NCBI GenBank assembly: GCA_963840055.1
Contig: CAWIXM010000054.1
Coordinates: forward strand, 60,124-124,123
Length of the DNA stretch: 64,000 nt
From: Rhodoplanes sp963840055
GTDB lineage: Bacteria; Pseudomonadota; Alphaproteobacteria; Rhizobiales; Xanthobacteraceae
Direction of reading: 5' to 3'
How positions within the stretch are numbered: the first letter of the stretch is position 1; the number at the start of each line of letters is the position of its first letter. This document shows, piece by piece, positions 42,147-51,916 of this stretch. Made by a program: the position numbers and the translations under genes. Below the pieces are notes generated by a model, which saw nothing but the letters and a program-made list of their open reading frames with translations, did no database searches and was not told the DNA's origin.

Positions 42147-42539
42147 ATGTATCGCACGGTGACACGGAACATCGAAGTCAAGGTGACGCCGCGTTTCCTG
42201 CCCGAGCGATCTTCCCAGGAACAAAGCTACTATTTCTGGTCCTACACGATCGAAATCACCAATCTCGGGCGCGAGACGGTGCAGCTCAAGACGCGCCACT
42301 GGCGCATCACTGACGCCTTCGGTCGGCTGCAGGAGGTGCGGGGCGCGGGGGTGGTCGGCGAAGAACCGGTGCTCGCGCCTGGCGCGGCCTTTGAATATAC
42401 GAGCGGAGTGCCGCTTCCAACCCCCTCGGGCTTTATGGTCGGGAGTTACGGCATGGTCGCTGCGAGCGGAGAGCAATTCGAGATCGAAATTCCTGCCTTC
42501 TCGCTCGACAGCCCATCCGAGCCCCGGACGGTGAACTGA
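42147..42539 (+). CDS. apaG: ApaG protein
   Basis: A 130-residue single-domain protein of the ApaG/DUF525 fold. Recognisable pieces are YFWSYTIEITNLGRETVQL, RHWRITDAFG, VRGAGVVGEEPVLAPG and GSYGMVAASGE. The start ATG 42147 has a strong AAGGAAGGA site; a longer frame from 42087 adds no family sequence. ApaG is a fibronectin-III-like protein linked to Co2+/Mg2+ efflux in enterobacteria; its molecular role is poorly defined. Confidence 0.93.
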   Translation: MYRTVTRNIEVKVTPRFLPERSSQEQSYYFWSYTIEITNLGRETVQLKTRHWRITDAFGRLQEVRGAGVVGEEPVLAPGAAFEYTSGVPLPTPSGFMVGSYGMVAASGEQFEIEIPAFSLDSPSEPRTVN

Positions 42540-42580
42540 CGCCGTAAGGTCTGCCGCCGTCGGCGCAGGAGCGTGTTTGC

Positions 42581-42685
42581 TAGAGCATTTTCCGGCGAAG
42601 TGGAAACCGGTTCGCCGCAGAAAATGCGACCACTCAAGGACAATTAGAGCGAATTCCGATTCCAACGGAACGGAATTCGCTCTAA
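42581..42685. repeat. dispersed repeat R1, copy 2 (inverted)
   Basis: It is the reverse-oriented counterpart of 1428-1533, with TAGAGCATTTTCCGGCGAAG at one end and the GAGCGAATTCCG...CGGAATTCGCTC palindrome at the other. It lies between apaG and the convergent AsmA-family gene. Confidence 0.85.
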
Positions 42686-42715
42686 TGGAAGCGCTTGAAC
42701 CGTCGGCCCCCGGTT

Positions 42716-44869
42716 TCAGCGCCCGAGGAGGTCGCGCAGGAATTCGCGTGCGCCCCGCTCGAGGTCGGGGTCCGGCGCTGGCGTCGGCGCGGAACGCGGC
42801 GTCGCGGCCTGCGGCGAGGACGGTGCGGCGTTGGGGGCGGTCGTTTCTGGTTGCGGCGCGGTAACGCTGCGGCTCGCTCCGAGCGCCTTCAACATCTTCT
42901 CGGCAATGGCGCCGCCGTCGCGCGCGGGGTCTCCGGTCGCATTGCCAAGCCCTTTCGAAAGCCCCTCGATGAACTTGCCAAGCGGCGCGTCGCCATCGGT
43001 CTGCCCGCTGCCGCCTCCGCCGCCGAGGGCGGCACGCAGCGCGCGTAAAGCGCGATCGGGGTCGGCGAGGATATTCGGAGTGTCCGCATAGATTCGCGGA
43101 TTCGACCACGGGCCTTGGATGACCACGGGAACGCCGATGCCCCAGCCGCCGGCGCTTCCGCCAGGGGTTGCCGGGCTCGAGACAAGCCGGGGATCGGCGC
43201 GGAAGTCGAGGGTTTGAGTCCGCAGGTCGGCGCTGCCTGCCGCCGTCATCACCATGAATGGACCGTTGAATTTGACGTCGGTCGAACGCGCTATTCCGTT
43301 CTCGATCGCAAAGGTCGCCGAGAAAGTGCTGAATCGCGTTTCCTCCGACGCTTTCGCCTGCCAGCCGGCAAGGATCATGTCGAGCAGCGACCGCACCATA
43401 TTGGGCAGGTTGAGGCCGCGCACGGCGCCGTTCTCGAATAGGAGGTCGGCGCGGCCGTTAAGGCTTGAAACGATTTGCAACGGGCTTGCGCCTGCGCCTT
43501 TTAGTTCAACCGCTCCGCGCGCGCGGCCCGCGATGTACTGGAAGTCGATCGCATCGCGCAGGAAGGGAAGCGCGTCGATCTCGGAAAAGGCGACCTGCAA
43601 GCCGATCCTCGGGTCTCTTTGCGCAAGGTCGACGACGAATTCGCCGGTCGCTTGCCCGCCATAGATCCCGGAGGGGAGGAGCTTTACGGTCAAGGTATCT
43701 TGCAGGAGCGTCGCTTCGAGCGCCGCCGGCGCAATGCGCAGCTTTTGGACCAGCACCTCGCGCGCCGAAAGATTGACGTTTCCCTCGACCAGCCGCAGCC
43801 CGAAGAAATTGAGCGGTGCGTCGCTCCAGATTTGTCCGCCGCGCGCGGGAACGGCGCTACTGCTCGGCGCCGCGGTTTTTGGCTCGGGCGGCGCGGCGGC
43901 TTTGCTCGGCGCGCTTGGCCGCGGTGATCCGGCGGGACGGCTGCGGCCATCCGACGTGCGCTGCGAACTGTTCGAAAGGCTGATTTTATTGATCAACGTG
44001 GTGAGATCGATGCGCTCGGACTCGATTGTGGCGTCGATAAAGGGTTTCGCTCCGGCAAAGCTCACCGAAATCGATCCGCGCACCCGGCCTTGGTCGATCG
44101 CGCCGTTGATGCCGTTGATTTTGAGCACCGGGCCCGCTTTCGTTACGGTGGCGGTGAGCGCGGCGGGCGTTTTCAGCACGGTCGGCGCGTCGATGGCGAC
44201 GTCGATTGGGATCGCTGTCCCCTCGGCGATGCGGCCAGGGCGGTCGACGCCGGCCATGAGTCGCACCGTCGTCGGGCCGAACCGGGCGTCGAGACGCAGG
44301 GTCGATCGGCCGCCGGCAGCCGGCAGCGACGCCAGCTGCAGCGAATCAAGCGGCAAGGCGACCGTTTCGCGGCCGTCCCGAATGAGGATCGTGCCGTTCT
44401 CGACGCTGACGGCGTCGATCGTCACCCCTGAATCGACCGGGAGGACGATTGGAGCTGCCGGGCTACTGCCCGCGGCCGCCCCGCGATCGCGCCGTTCGGT
44501 CGTCTGCCGGGCGCGGCGAAGCATCGGATCGGTGTTCACCACCGGGCGCGTTAATGCGAGGTCGTCGACGTGGATGCGACCGGTTAAAAGCTCGGTCAGC
44601 GAGACGCCGGCCTGCACGCGCTCAACGGTGACAAGATCGTCATCGCTGGTGGCGTCACGCAAGCGAAGCTGTTCGATGGTGAGGCGGGCGGTCGGCCAAA
44701 GCGCAAACCGCGCCGAGCCGGCAATGTCGAGCTTTACCCCATCCTTGGCGAGAGCGTCGCCGGCATAGGCCTCGATCAAACCGCGCGCGGGGATACCATA
44801 GGCGGCGAAGATCGCCGCTGCGATCACCACCACGCCGACCGCGATGACGGCGATCTTGATCACTTTCAT
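42716..44869 (-). CDS. AsmA-family envelope protein
   Basis: A 717-residue protein with an N-terminal membrane anchor (about 4-24) and the AsmA N-terminal region (GLIEAYAGDALAKDGVKLDI, LTIEQLRLRD), a Pro/Ala-rich linker near 310-350, and the C-terminal AsmA-like region (GRADLLFENGAVRGLNLPNM, about 520-620) that repeats in this family. AsmA/TamB-like proteins are long beta-rich bridges thought to move phospholipids across the periplasm. The C-terminal tail (about 650-700) is low-complexity. Start ATG 44869 has GGGAGG. No operon partner is evident. Confidence 0.88.
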   Translation of the reverse strand: MKVIKIAVIAVGVVVIAAAIFAAYGIPARGLIEAYAGDALAKDGVKLDIAGSARFALWPTARLTIEQLRLRDATSDDDLVTVERVQAGVSLTELLTGRIHVDDLALTRPVVNTDPMLRRARQTTERRDRGAAAGSSPAAPIVLPVDSGVTIDAVSVENGTILIRDGRETVALPLDSLQLASLPAAGGRSTLRLDARFGPTTVRLMAGVDRPGRIAEGTAIPIDVAIDAPTVLKTPAALTATVTKAGPVLKINGINGAIDQGRVRGSISVSFAGAKPFIDATIESERIDLTTLINKISLSNSSQRTSDGRSRPAGSPRPSAPSKAAAPPEPKTAAPSSSAVPARGGQIWSDAPLNFFGLRLVEGNVNLSAREVLVQKLRIAPAALEATLLQDTLTVKLLPSGIYGGQATGEFVVDLAQRDPRIGLQVAFSEIDALPFLRDAIDFQYIAGRARGAVELKGAGASPLQIVSSLNGRADLLFENGAVRGLNLPNMVRSLLDMILAGWQAKASEETRFSTFSATFAIENGIARSTDVKFNGPFMVMTAAGSADLRTQTLDFRADPRLVSSPATPGGSAGGWGIGVPVVIQGPWSNPRIYADTPNILADPDRALRALRAALGGGGGSGQTDGDAPLGKFIEGLSKGLGNATGDPARDGGAIAEKMLKALGASRSVTAPQPETTAPNAAPSSPQAATPRSAPTPAPDPDLERGAREFLRDLLGR

Positions 44870-45058
44870 GCGGCGGGCCTCCCGCGCCTTTCACGACCAT
44901 CAGCCCAGGGGCGCAGTTTCCTGGCAACTGATCTCATCAGCATTTCCGCGGCGTTTGTTATTAATACGGCGCGTCCCGCCGCGTCATTGTGAGCAACCTT
45001 CAGGGCGTCATTAGTCGCTTCCCGTCCTGCAATCGGTTCACGCGCGTAAAGCACGCGG

Positions 45059-46801
45059 CTATGCCAAGCCGCCGCGTTGCAGCGCCGCGCGCGTATGGGC
45101 GAGCGCCGAGAGAACGAAAGCCGACGTCACCTCCGGTCCGCCCACCAGGATGCGGGTCGGCGTTTTCATCTTGTTCCATTCGTAGGCCTTGAATGGCGCG
45201 CGCCATCCACCTTCACCGAAGCCTTGGACAATACGGTCGAGCGCCGGCGCAAATCGGGCCGGCTCGCCATCGAGTTTGGCGAGTGCGAGCAGCGCGAGCG
45301 CCGCATCGAATGGGTTGATCTCGAAAGCGATGAGGTCGTCATAAACATAAGCAAGCACCTCACGGCGGATCCGCTCGAACGCACCGGCGGGATCGATCGC
45401 ATCCCGCGTCGCCTGCGGCAACGCGCGGAAGGCGGCATAACAGCGACCGAAATAGGCACAATAGAGTTCGGGCAGGTAGTAGATATGCGAGCGCGGATCG
45501 GTCCATGCGCCGGACCTGACCACCTTTTCCTGGAAGTGGACGATTCGCCGCAGGACCTCGATGCGCTCCGCCGACTCGGCGATGCCCCAGCGCGCATGAT
45601 TGCGGAACGCGACTTCCAGCACGTCGAGATTGAGTGTGGGATCGAGATCGTTGCCGAACGGGCGATCGCCGCTTGCGCTTTCGATCCAGGTCACGATGCC
45701 GCCGGTGTAATCGATCGTGTCGTTAATCCCGACGGTAACCGGAAATCGGTTATCGCCGCGGCCGATCTGATAGCCGGCAAACAGGTCGAGCAGGGGCTGG
45801 TCCAGCACGGGGTGGTCGAAGCCGAATTGCGCCGCGGCCGACAGCGAGCATACGGTGGTGTCGAAATCGGGCACGTAGGCGCCGAAGCCAAGATCGCGCT
45901 TCAGGTTCCGGAAAAAACGACTGATTCGCGTGTGGGGCGGCGGGGCGAGCGCGGTAACGACGCAGGTCGGTCGGCCGGTGCGCGGGTCCAGCACCTTCTC
46001 GCGGCTTTCATTCAGACAGAAGCCGATGAGATTATTGATCGCTGCGCGCGCGGCGCTGTCTTCCTGGGTGCTCGCGAGTCCGCTTTTCAAGTAGTCCATC
46101 AATGCCTCGGCGAAGAACGCATCGTAATAGGCCGAGCGATGGCGAATCTGCACCGGCTCCCACATCGACTCGGCGATACCGCGCCAGGGCGGGTTGATCA
46201 CCTCCGCGATCGGCCGGTTGGCGAGAATGTAGACGCGCGCGAGATTGAACAGCAGCGTGGCGTTCTTATAGGTGCGCGCATTAGATCCGGTCAGTGTCGC
46301 CACAAGATCGCGCCCGCGGAGATCAGGATCGCCGACGAGGTTGAACGCGGCATAGGCCGGCAGGAAGCCATTCCGGCGGAACGACCGCAGCAGATGCGCG
46401 GCGCAGGCGCGAATGATGCGGTCGATGTCAGCGGGCGGGGGCATGCGGGACATCGCTGGCGCGCGTCCGCGCCGCGGATGCGACTGCGGGAGTTGATCGA
46501 TCAGGTCTCCGATCGGCTTACCGACGGCGGCCCAGTCAGGCTCTTGGTCGTCGCGCGCCCGCACCAGCGCATCCTGCACAGCGCGCAGCCGCGCCGGATC
46601 GGAAAGCTGCGGCAATCCCGCCCGTGCGAGCAGCGGCCGCAGTGCCGGATTGGCGAGCGCCGTGCGGTAAAACGCCCGCAGGTGCGGATCGCCCTTGCCG
46701 GGCCGACGTAGCAAGGGGTCGCATAGGTCGTACAGCGTTGGCCCGTTCTTGCGGGCAACGAGCGCCTTTGCTCCGGCGCGGAGAAAATGATTTGCCTGCA
46801 A
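45059..46801 (-). CDS. unrecognised 580-residue protein, possibly an alpha/alpha-toroid fold
   Basis: The product begins at TTG 46801, 14 bp after the radical SAM stop; no ATG start fits until residue about 116. It has no signal peptide and is mostly helical by composition, with repeated Trp/Gly/Asp-rich turns (WRGIAESMWEP, VPDFDTTVCSLSAAAQFG, NDTIDYTGGIVTWIES). The DFDTT motif recalls the DxDD-type acid of class II terpene cyclases and the repeat spacing recalls toroid cyclases or prenyltransferase-like proteins, but this is only a resemblance. The link to an HpnP-like enzyme makes a polycyclic-lipid role an attractive guess. Confidence 0.72.
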   Translation of the reverse strand: MQANHFLRAGAKALVARKNGPTLYDLCDPLLRRPGKGDPHLRAFYRTALANPALRPLLARAGLPQLSDPARLRAVQDALVRARDDQEPDWAAVGKPIGDLIDQLPQSHPRRGRAPAMSRMPPPADIDRIIRACAAHLLRSFRRNGFLPAYAAFNLVGDPDLRGRDLVATLTGSNARTYKNATLLFNLARVYILANRPIAEVINPPWRGIAESMWEPVQIRHRSAYYDAFFAEALMDYLKSGLASTQEDSAARAAINNLIGFCLNESREKVLDPRTGRPTCVVTALAPPPHTRISRFFRNLKRDLGFGAYVPDFDTTVCSLSAAAQFGFDHPVLDQPLLDLFAGYQIGRGDNRFPVTVGINDTIDYTGGIVTWIESASGDRPFGNDLDPTLNLDVLEVAFRNHARWGIAESAERIEVLRRIVHFQEKVVRSGAWTDPRSHIYYLPELYCAYFGRCYAAFRALPQATRDAIDPAGAFERIRREVLAYVYDDLIAFEINPFDAALALLALAKLDGEPARFAPALDRIVQGFGEGGWRAPFKAYEWNKMKTPTRILVGGPEVTSAFVLSALAHTRAALQRGGLA

Positions 46802-46815
46802 GTGACGATCGCGTC

Positions 46816-48423
46816 CTATTCCGCCGGCACCGGAATGTCCTGCGGGCGGGCGGAGTAATGCGATGCTCTTTGCCGCCCGGCCACCGCGTCACGCGCCGAC
46901 ATGATGAGGTGATGAGACATGAGGCCGACACGGATCATACTGTCGATCCGGCCGTTCTTGAGGCAGTCGCGCGCGACTTTCCAGAAAAGACGGCGGTAGT
47001 CGGCTCGCACCCCGCACTGCCACAGCACCGCCGATAAAACGCGCAGGCCGCGCAAAATCATTCGCCGCGGCATGTTTTTGAGGCTGACGGGCACATCGAT
47101 CCGGTTGGGAAAGGTGTGCGTAAGCTGGTGCTGGTAGCGCGAATACACCGCTTCTGGCGAAAAGGCGATCTTCATCGTCTCGCGCCAGATTGCGAGCACC
47201 TGCTCGTATGGCATGAGGAACGCCACGTTCGACTCGCGTTCCTCGTCTTCGATCAAGCGCCCTTCGCTCTTGAGCCGGTCCCACAGCGGCGTGCGCGGCA
47301 GGGCCTGGAGCAGGTTGATCGTCAATATCGGAATGCGCGACTGCTCGATGAAATCGAGCACGCGTGCGCCGGTGTCGGGCGTATCGGTGTCAAGCCCGAG
47401 AATGATGCCGGAAACGATTTCGAGGCCGTAGCGATTGAGCGTGTTCACGCCTTCCAGCAGCGGCACCATCATATTGTGCTCTTTGGCCATCGCCTTGAGG
47501 GCGTCGGGCTCGGGCGTTTCGATGCCGCAGAACACGGTCTCAAACCTTGCCTGCCGCATCAGCTCGAGGATTTCCGGGCGCTTCGCGAGATTGAGCGTCG
47601 CCTCGCAGGCAAACATGAACGGATAGCCGTGGCTTTTCTGCCATTCGATCAGCACCGGCAGAAGTTCGCGCACGGCGCGCCGATTGCCGATGAAGTTGTC
47701 GTCGACGAAATAGACCGGCCCGCCCACGCCGTCGCCCTCGCAGCGAAGCAGCTTTTCCAATTCGGCGATGATCTGATCCGGAGTCTTCAGGCGCGGATTG
47801 CGCCCGTAGAGCGTCGGGATGTCGCAAAATTCGCATTGGTAAGGACAGCCGCTCGAATATTGGATGCTCAGGGTCATGTAGCGGCGAAGCTCGGCGAGTT
47901 CGTATGCCGGCTCCGGGAAATTGGTGAGTTCGCGCCGCTCCCGCGTGGTGAGCACGATCTGTGAGTTGGGGCGCGAGGCGTCGCATTCGAGGCGTGCAAT
48001 CAGCTCGTCGGTCGCATCGCCGAGTTCGCCGACATGCAAATAGTCGAACTCGGGATAGTACTCGGGGCAGGCCGAAACGGACGACCCGCCGAGGACGGCG
48101 ATGCGGTCGAACAGGTGCGCACGGCGACAGATCGTCTCAATCTGCCGGCGCTGCGCATGCATGCCGGTGACGAAGATCGCGTCGGCCCATAGGTAATCGT
48201 CGTGCGTCGTCGGCCGGATATTCTCGTCGATCAGGCGGACTTCCCAGGACGCCGGCAACGCCGCGGCGATGACCAGGAGCCCCTGCGGTGGCATGAGCGC
48301 ACGCACGCCGTCCAAGAGCGGATAAGCGTGCTCGAACATGCCGAAGGACGAGGTATAGCGCGGGCAGATGCACAATATGCGGCGCTTGCCCCGCGCGCCC
48401 GCATGTTGCGTGTGAGGAGACAT
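46816..48423 (-). CDS. B12-binding radical SAM methyltransferase, hopanoid C-2 methylase (HpnP)-like
   Basis: From ATG 48423 (GGAG upstream) the 535-residue protein has an N-terminal cobalamin-binding domain (about 15-150) and a radical SAM barrel (about 180-400) with the cluster motif CPYQCEFC at Cys193, Cys197 and Cys200. The segments PPQGLLVIAA, SVSACPEYYPEFDYLHVGE, DIPTLYGRNPRLKTP and GIILGLDTDTPDTG closely resemble HpnP, which adds the C-2 methyl to hopanoids in Rhodopseudomonas and relatives. No other hopanoid gene is in the window, so a related methylase is possible. It heads an operon with the 580-residue protein. The in-frame start at 48552 adds non-family sequence. Confidence 0.8.
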   Translation of the reverse strand: MSPHTQHAGARGKRRILCICPRYTSSFGMFEHAYPLLDGVRALMPPQGLLVIAAALPASWEVRLIDENIRPTTHDDYLWADAIFVTGMHAQRRQIETICRRAHLFDRIAVLGGSSVSACPEYYPEFDYLHVGELGDATDELIARLECDASRPNSQIVLTTRERRELTNFPEPAYELAELRRYMTLSIQYSSGCPYQCEFCDIPTLYGRNPRLKTPDQIIAELEKLLRCEGDGVGGPVYFVDDNFIGNRRAVRELLPVLIEWQKSHGYPFMFACEATLNLAKRPEILELMRQARFETVFCGIETPEPDALKAMAKEHNMMVPLLEGVNTLNRYGLEIVSGIILGLDTDTPDTGARVLDFIEQSRIPILTINLLQALPRTPLWDRLKSEGRLIEDEERESNVAFLMPYEQVLAIWRETMKIAFSPEAVYSRYQHQLTHTFPNRIDVPVSLKNMPRRMILRGLRVLSAVLWQCGVRADYRRLFWKVARDCLKNGRIDSMIRVGLMSHHLIMSARDAVAGRQRASHYSARPQDIPVPAE

Positions 48424-48741
48424 CCGAATCGCTCCGTTTCGGGTTCTGCGACGCGGGGCTACCCGGTGCAAACGCATACAGTCCGTTTCCCCACCCCATG
48501 GTGGGGATCGGAAGAGAGGGCTGTCAAGCAGGCGGTTGATTGCCCTGGTCACGGTCGGTCGAGCGAGCCGCGGCGCACGGCTAGAACCGCGTGCGCGGAT
48601 CGTGGCCCCGACCGAGTCAGTATTGAGATTGACGCTTAAGCTATTTATGGTGGGACTAGAACTGCGCCTAAATTCGCGTTTGTAAGCAGGCGCAATGACG
48701 CCCGCTACCGCATGCGCGGCCTGGGCGTGAAGGCTCTTATC
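48424..48741. other. divergent intergenic region
   Basis: It separates the HpnP-like operon and the second caspase-like gene and should contain both promoters. I see no gene and no strong repeat. Confidence 0.4.
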
Positions 48742-50193
48742 ATGAATCAGGCGAACGTCACCGTCTTCGGCTTTGTCGCGTTGCTATTTGCGTCGCTTTC
48801 TTTCATGTGCTCGGCCGCGGCCGACGCCGAGAGTTTCCGCCTGGCCCAAGCAAGCGGCGGAGGCCGGGTGGCGCTGGTGGTCGGCAACGCCAACTATCCG
48901 GGCGACGACCGGCCGCCCTTGCAGCCGATCAAGGACGTCCGCGCGATCGCAGAGGAATTGCGGCGCGCGAACTTCGAGGTGATCACTGGAGAAGACGTCA
49001 GCAAGCAGAAGCTGCGGTCGCTGCTCGGCAGCTTCAAGGCAAAGATCAAGCCGGGTTCGACCGCGCTCATTTTCTTCAGCGGCTACGGCATCCAGACCGG
49101 CAAGCAATCCTATATCATTCCCGTCGACGCCCAGATCTGGACCGAGGGGGAGGTTAAGCGCGACGGAATCAGCATCGAATCGATTTTGGCCGACATGAAC
49201 GCTGCGGGCGCCAAGGTGAAACTTGTCATCATCGACGCTGCGCGACGGAATCCATTCGAGCGGCGTTTTCGCGGCTTATCGATCGGGCTCGCTCCGCTGA
49301 CTGCGCCGGCGGGAACGCTCGCCATATTTTCTGCAGCGCCCGACAAAGTCGTGAACGACTCGAAGGGGGCGAATAGTCTGTTCGTCTCTGAGCTGTTGAA
49401 GGAAATGAGCACTCCGGGCCTGAGCGCCGAAGCGGTCTTCAACAACACGCAGAAGGGCGTGTCGCGAGCCTCCAAGAACGAACAGATTCCATGGGTGTCG
49501 TCCTCGCTGGTTGAGGAGTTCCATTTCGGCAAAGCGCCAGTGACGTCTCTGTCGCCGGCGTCACCACCCCCGGCGGCTCCCTCCAAGCCTGCTGCCCCGC
49601 CGCCATCCTCGCAGTCTACCGCACTGGCGACGCCCTCGACCCCGTCCACATCGGCGCAGCCGCCTTCGCCTCCTCCGCCCTCGACGCCGCAGGTCGAGCA
49701 AGACCCCACCATTACAGAGCTCAACGAAGCGATCGGGCGCAACCCGCGGGATCCGGACCTCTATTACAAGCGCGGTCAGGTTTTCGCCGAGCGCGGCAAA
49801 TACGCGCTCGCGACCGAGGATTTCAGCCAGTCGATCAAGCTCAACCCGGACGATGCCGAGGCGCTCAATAATCGCTGTTTCATCCGCGCGGTGACCGGCG
49901 AACTCGATGCGGCGCTTTCCGACTGCAACGACGCATTAAAGCTGCGACCAAGATATGCGGACGCCCTCGACAGCCGCGGGCTGACCTATTTGAAACTCGG
50001 GCAGTTTGACCGGGCGGTCGCCGACTACGATGCGGCGCTGCGGCTCAATCCGAAGATGGCTTCCGCCTTTTTCGGACGCGGCAAAGCCAAGATGAAAAAA
50101 GGCGACGCTTCCGGCGGCAACGCGGATATTCGTACCGCCAAATCGATCGACTCGACCATCGCCCGCGAGTTCGAGAACTACGGCGTACGGTAG
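48742..50193 (+). CDS. caspase-like protein with TPR repeats, catalytic dyad replaced
   Basis: A 483-residue protein with a signal peptide (about 1-27), a caspase-like p20 domain (about 42-255), a Pro/Ser/Ala-rich linker (about 268-325) and three tetratricopeptide repeats (about 330-470: YYKRGQVFAERGKYALATED, then AEALNNRCFIRAVTGELDAA, then YADALDSRGLTYLKLGQFDR). In the caspase domain, the His position is Tyr115 in FFSGYGIQ and the Cys position is Ala167 in IIDAARRNPF, so no peptidase dyad remains. It is a paralogue of the protein at 438-1418. I prefer ATG 48742 over 48712 because GAAGG precedes it and the signal peptide then starts cleanly. Confidence 0.85.
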   Translation: MNQANVTVFGFVALLFASLSFMCSAAADAESFRLAQASGGGRVALVVGNANYPGDDRPPLQPIKDVRAIAEELRRANFEVITGEDVSKQKLRSLLGSFKAKIKPGSTALIFFSGYGIQTGKQSYIIPVDAQIWTEGEVKRDGISIESILADMNAAGAKVKLVIIDAARRNPFERRFRGLSIGLAPLTAPAGTLAIFSAAPDKVVNDSKGANSLFVSELLKEMSTPGLSAEAVFNNTQKGVSRASKNEQIPWVSSSLVEEFHFGKAPVTSLSPASPPPAAPSKPAAPPPSSQSTALATPSTPSTSAQPPSPPPPSTPQVEQDPTITELNEAIGRNPRDPDLYYKRGQVFAERGKYALATEDFSQSIKLNPDDAEALNNRCFIRAVTGELDAALSDCNDALKLRPRYADALDSRGLTYLKLGQFDRAVADYDAALRLNPKMASAFFGRGKAKMKKGDASGGNADIRTAKSIDSTIAREFENYGVR

Positions 50194-50593
50194 TGCGTGC
50201 TGGCCGCTGTTTTGTTTGCCCCTCCGATGGGGCAGGGCAGGGGCCCGTTGCCCGGGATGTAGTTGCATAAACAACACAAAGGATCAGCAAAGCATCCGAT
50301 TCCGCGGCAAGGTATCTTCTTTGTATTTTCGCCAAGACGATTTTCTGATCTAAATTATTGTCCGATCTAATCACTGCGGGGCTTCGGATATTGACTGTGG
50401 CGGCTACGCCAACGCAGTCGCCGCTAAGTGCTGAAGTGGTTGCACAGGGGCGCTTCGGCAAGAAAGCCCGGTCTCTCGAACAAGGGGCCGGGCTTTTCTC
50501 TTGATGCCTTTCCAATTGCGCCGCTGACGCGGGAGACTTGCGCTGCGCCGCGCCTCGTCAAGACGACGCTTCAGCGGAAGGCGGAGCAGGCGG
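50194..50593. other. intergenic region after the TPR caspase-like gene
   Basis: It contains a terminator-like hairpin at 50463-50497 and an AT-rich part near 50330-50400. No gene is supported. Confidence 0.5.
50463..50497. terminator. terminator-like hairpin
   Basis: AAAGCCCGG pairs with CCGGGCTTT around a 17-base loop, with a T-rich run after it on the plus strand. It may serve asd or a plus-strand transcript; the orientation cannot be settled. Confidence 0.6.
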
Positions 50594-51628
50594 TCAGGCC
50601 GCCCGCTTCTTCGCCTGAATCAGCTTGCGGTTGATCAAGCACTCGGCGATCTGCACGGCATTGAGGGCCGCGCCCTTGCGCAAGTTGTCCGACACGCACC
50701 ACAGAACCAGGCCGTTTTCCACGGTCGGGTCTTCGCGGATGCGGCTGATATAGGTGGCGTCCTCGCCGACGCATTCGTAGGGCGTGACGTAGCCGCCGGG
50801 CTCGTGCTTGTCGATCACGAGACAACCAGGCGCCGTGCGCAGAATCTCACGCGCCTCCCCGGCCGAGAGCGGCTCCTCGAACTCGATATTAATCGCCTCG
50901 GAATGGCCGATGAACACCGGCACCCGCACGCAGGTCGCCGTCAGCCTGATCTTCGGGTCGAGAATTTTCTTGGTCTCGACCATCATCTTCCACTCTTCCT
51001 TGGTGTAGCCGTCCTCCATGAACACGTCGATATGGGGGATCAGGTTGAAAGCGATCCGCTTCGGGAACTTCTTTGTCTCGATATCGCTCGCGGTGTAGAT
51101 CGCCTTGGTCTGCGCGAACAGCTCGTCCATCGCCTCCTTGCCGGCGCCGGAGACCGACTGGTAGGTCGAGACGACGACGCGCTTGATCTTCGCGCGGTCA
51201 TGCAGGGGCTTGAGCGCCACCACGAGCTGCGCGGTCGAGCAGTTGGGATTGGCGATGATGCCTTTCTTGCGGAAGTCCGCGATCGCATCCGCGTTCACTT
51301 CGGGCACGATCAGCGGCACGTCGGCGTCGTAACGCCAGCAGGAAGAATTATCGATCACGACCGTGCCCGCCGCGGCGATTTTCGGCGACCAGTCCTTCGA
51401 TACGGCGGAGCCCGCCGACATCAGGCAGATGTCGACATCGGAGAAATCGTAATGGTCGAGCGCTTTCACCTTGAGGATCGCGTCGCCATAGGAAACCTCC
51501 ACGCCGATGCTCCGGCGCGAGGCGAGCGCGACCACCTCGTCGGCGGGAAACCGGCGCTCGGCGAGGATTTCGAGCATCGCACGGCCCACATTGCCAGTGG
51601 CGCCGACGACCGCGACGTTGTAGCCCAT
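50594..51628 (-). CDS. asd: aspartate-semialdehyde dehydrogenase
   Basis: The 344-residue enzyme reduces aspartyl phosphate to aspartate semialdehyde for Lys, Met, Thr and diaminopimelate synthesis. The NADP-binding motif is VVGATGNVG (7-15), the nucleophile is Cys130 in IANPNCSTAQ and substrate-binding residues lie in PVFIGHSEAINIEF. I chose ATG 51628 over the adjacent ATG 51631 because GGAGG is seven bases upstream of it; the difference is one residue. Length is normal. Confidence 0.95.
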   Translation of the reverse strand: MGYNVAVVGATGNVGRAMLEILAERRFPADEVVALASRRSIGVEVSYGDAILKVKALDHYDFSDVDICLMSAGSAVSKDWSPKIAAAGTVVIDNSSCWRYDADVPLIVPEVNADAIADFRKKGIIANPNCSTAQLVVALKPLHDRAKIKRVVVSTYQSVSGAGKEAMDELFAQTKAIYTASDIETKKFPKRIAFNLIPHIDVFMEDGYTKEEWKMMVETKKILDPKIRLTATCVRVPVFIGHSEAINIEFEEPLSAGEAREILRTAPGCLVIDKHEPGGYVTPYECVGEDATYISRIREDPTVENGLVLWCVSDNLRKGAALNAVQIAECLINRKLIQAKKRAA

Positions 51629-51916
51629 CATCAATCCTCCGCGCATCCCGTGCGGCCGAGGCGGCCGCCGGAGGGCCAGCTTTTAGGCTAGAGCAGGCCC
51701 GGATTCAACGCCGCGCCACCCGATCCGGCCGGCGCATGCTGAGGGGTAACGCCCATCTGGGATAGCCGTTTCAAATAAGACGCCGGCAAAACCGTGACCG
51801 CCGGTGTTGATTAACTGCAACACCAAAAAAATAAATCGAGCGGAACCTGCCGATCGCGGGGGGTCGAACGTTGTACCTGAGATATAGTTTAGTTTCGACG
51901 ACCTGGGGGGATCCAG

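Noticed and set aside
51840..51880. an EcfG-type general stress promoter before the small secreted protein
   Set aside because: GGAAC and CGTT are present but 22 bases apart, beyond the usual spacing.
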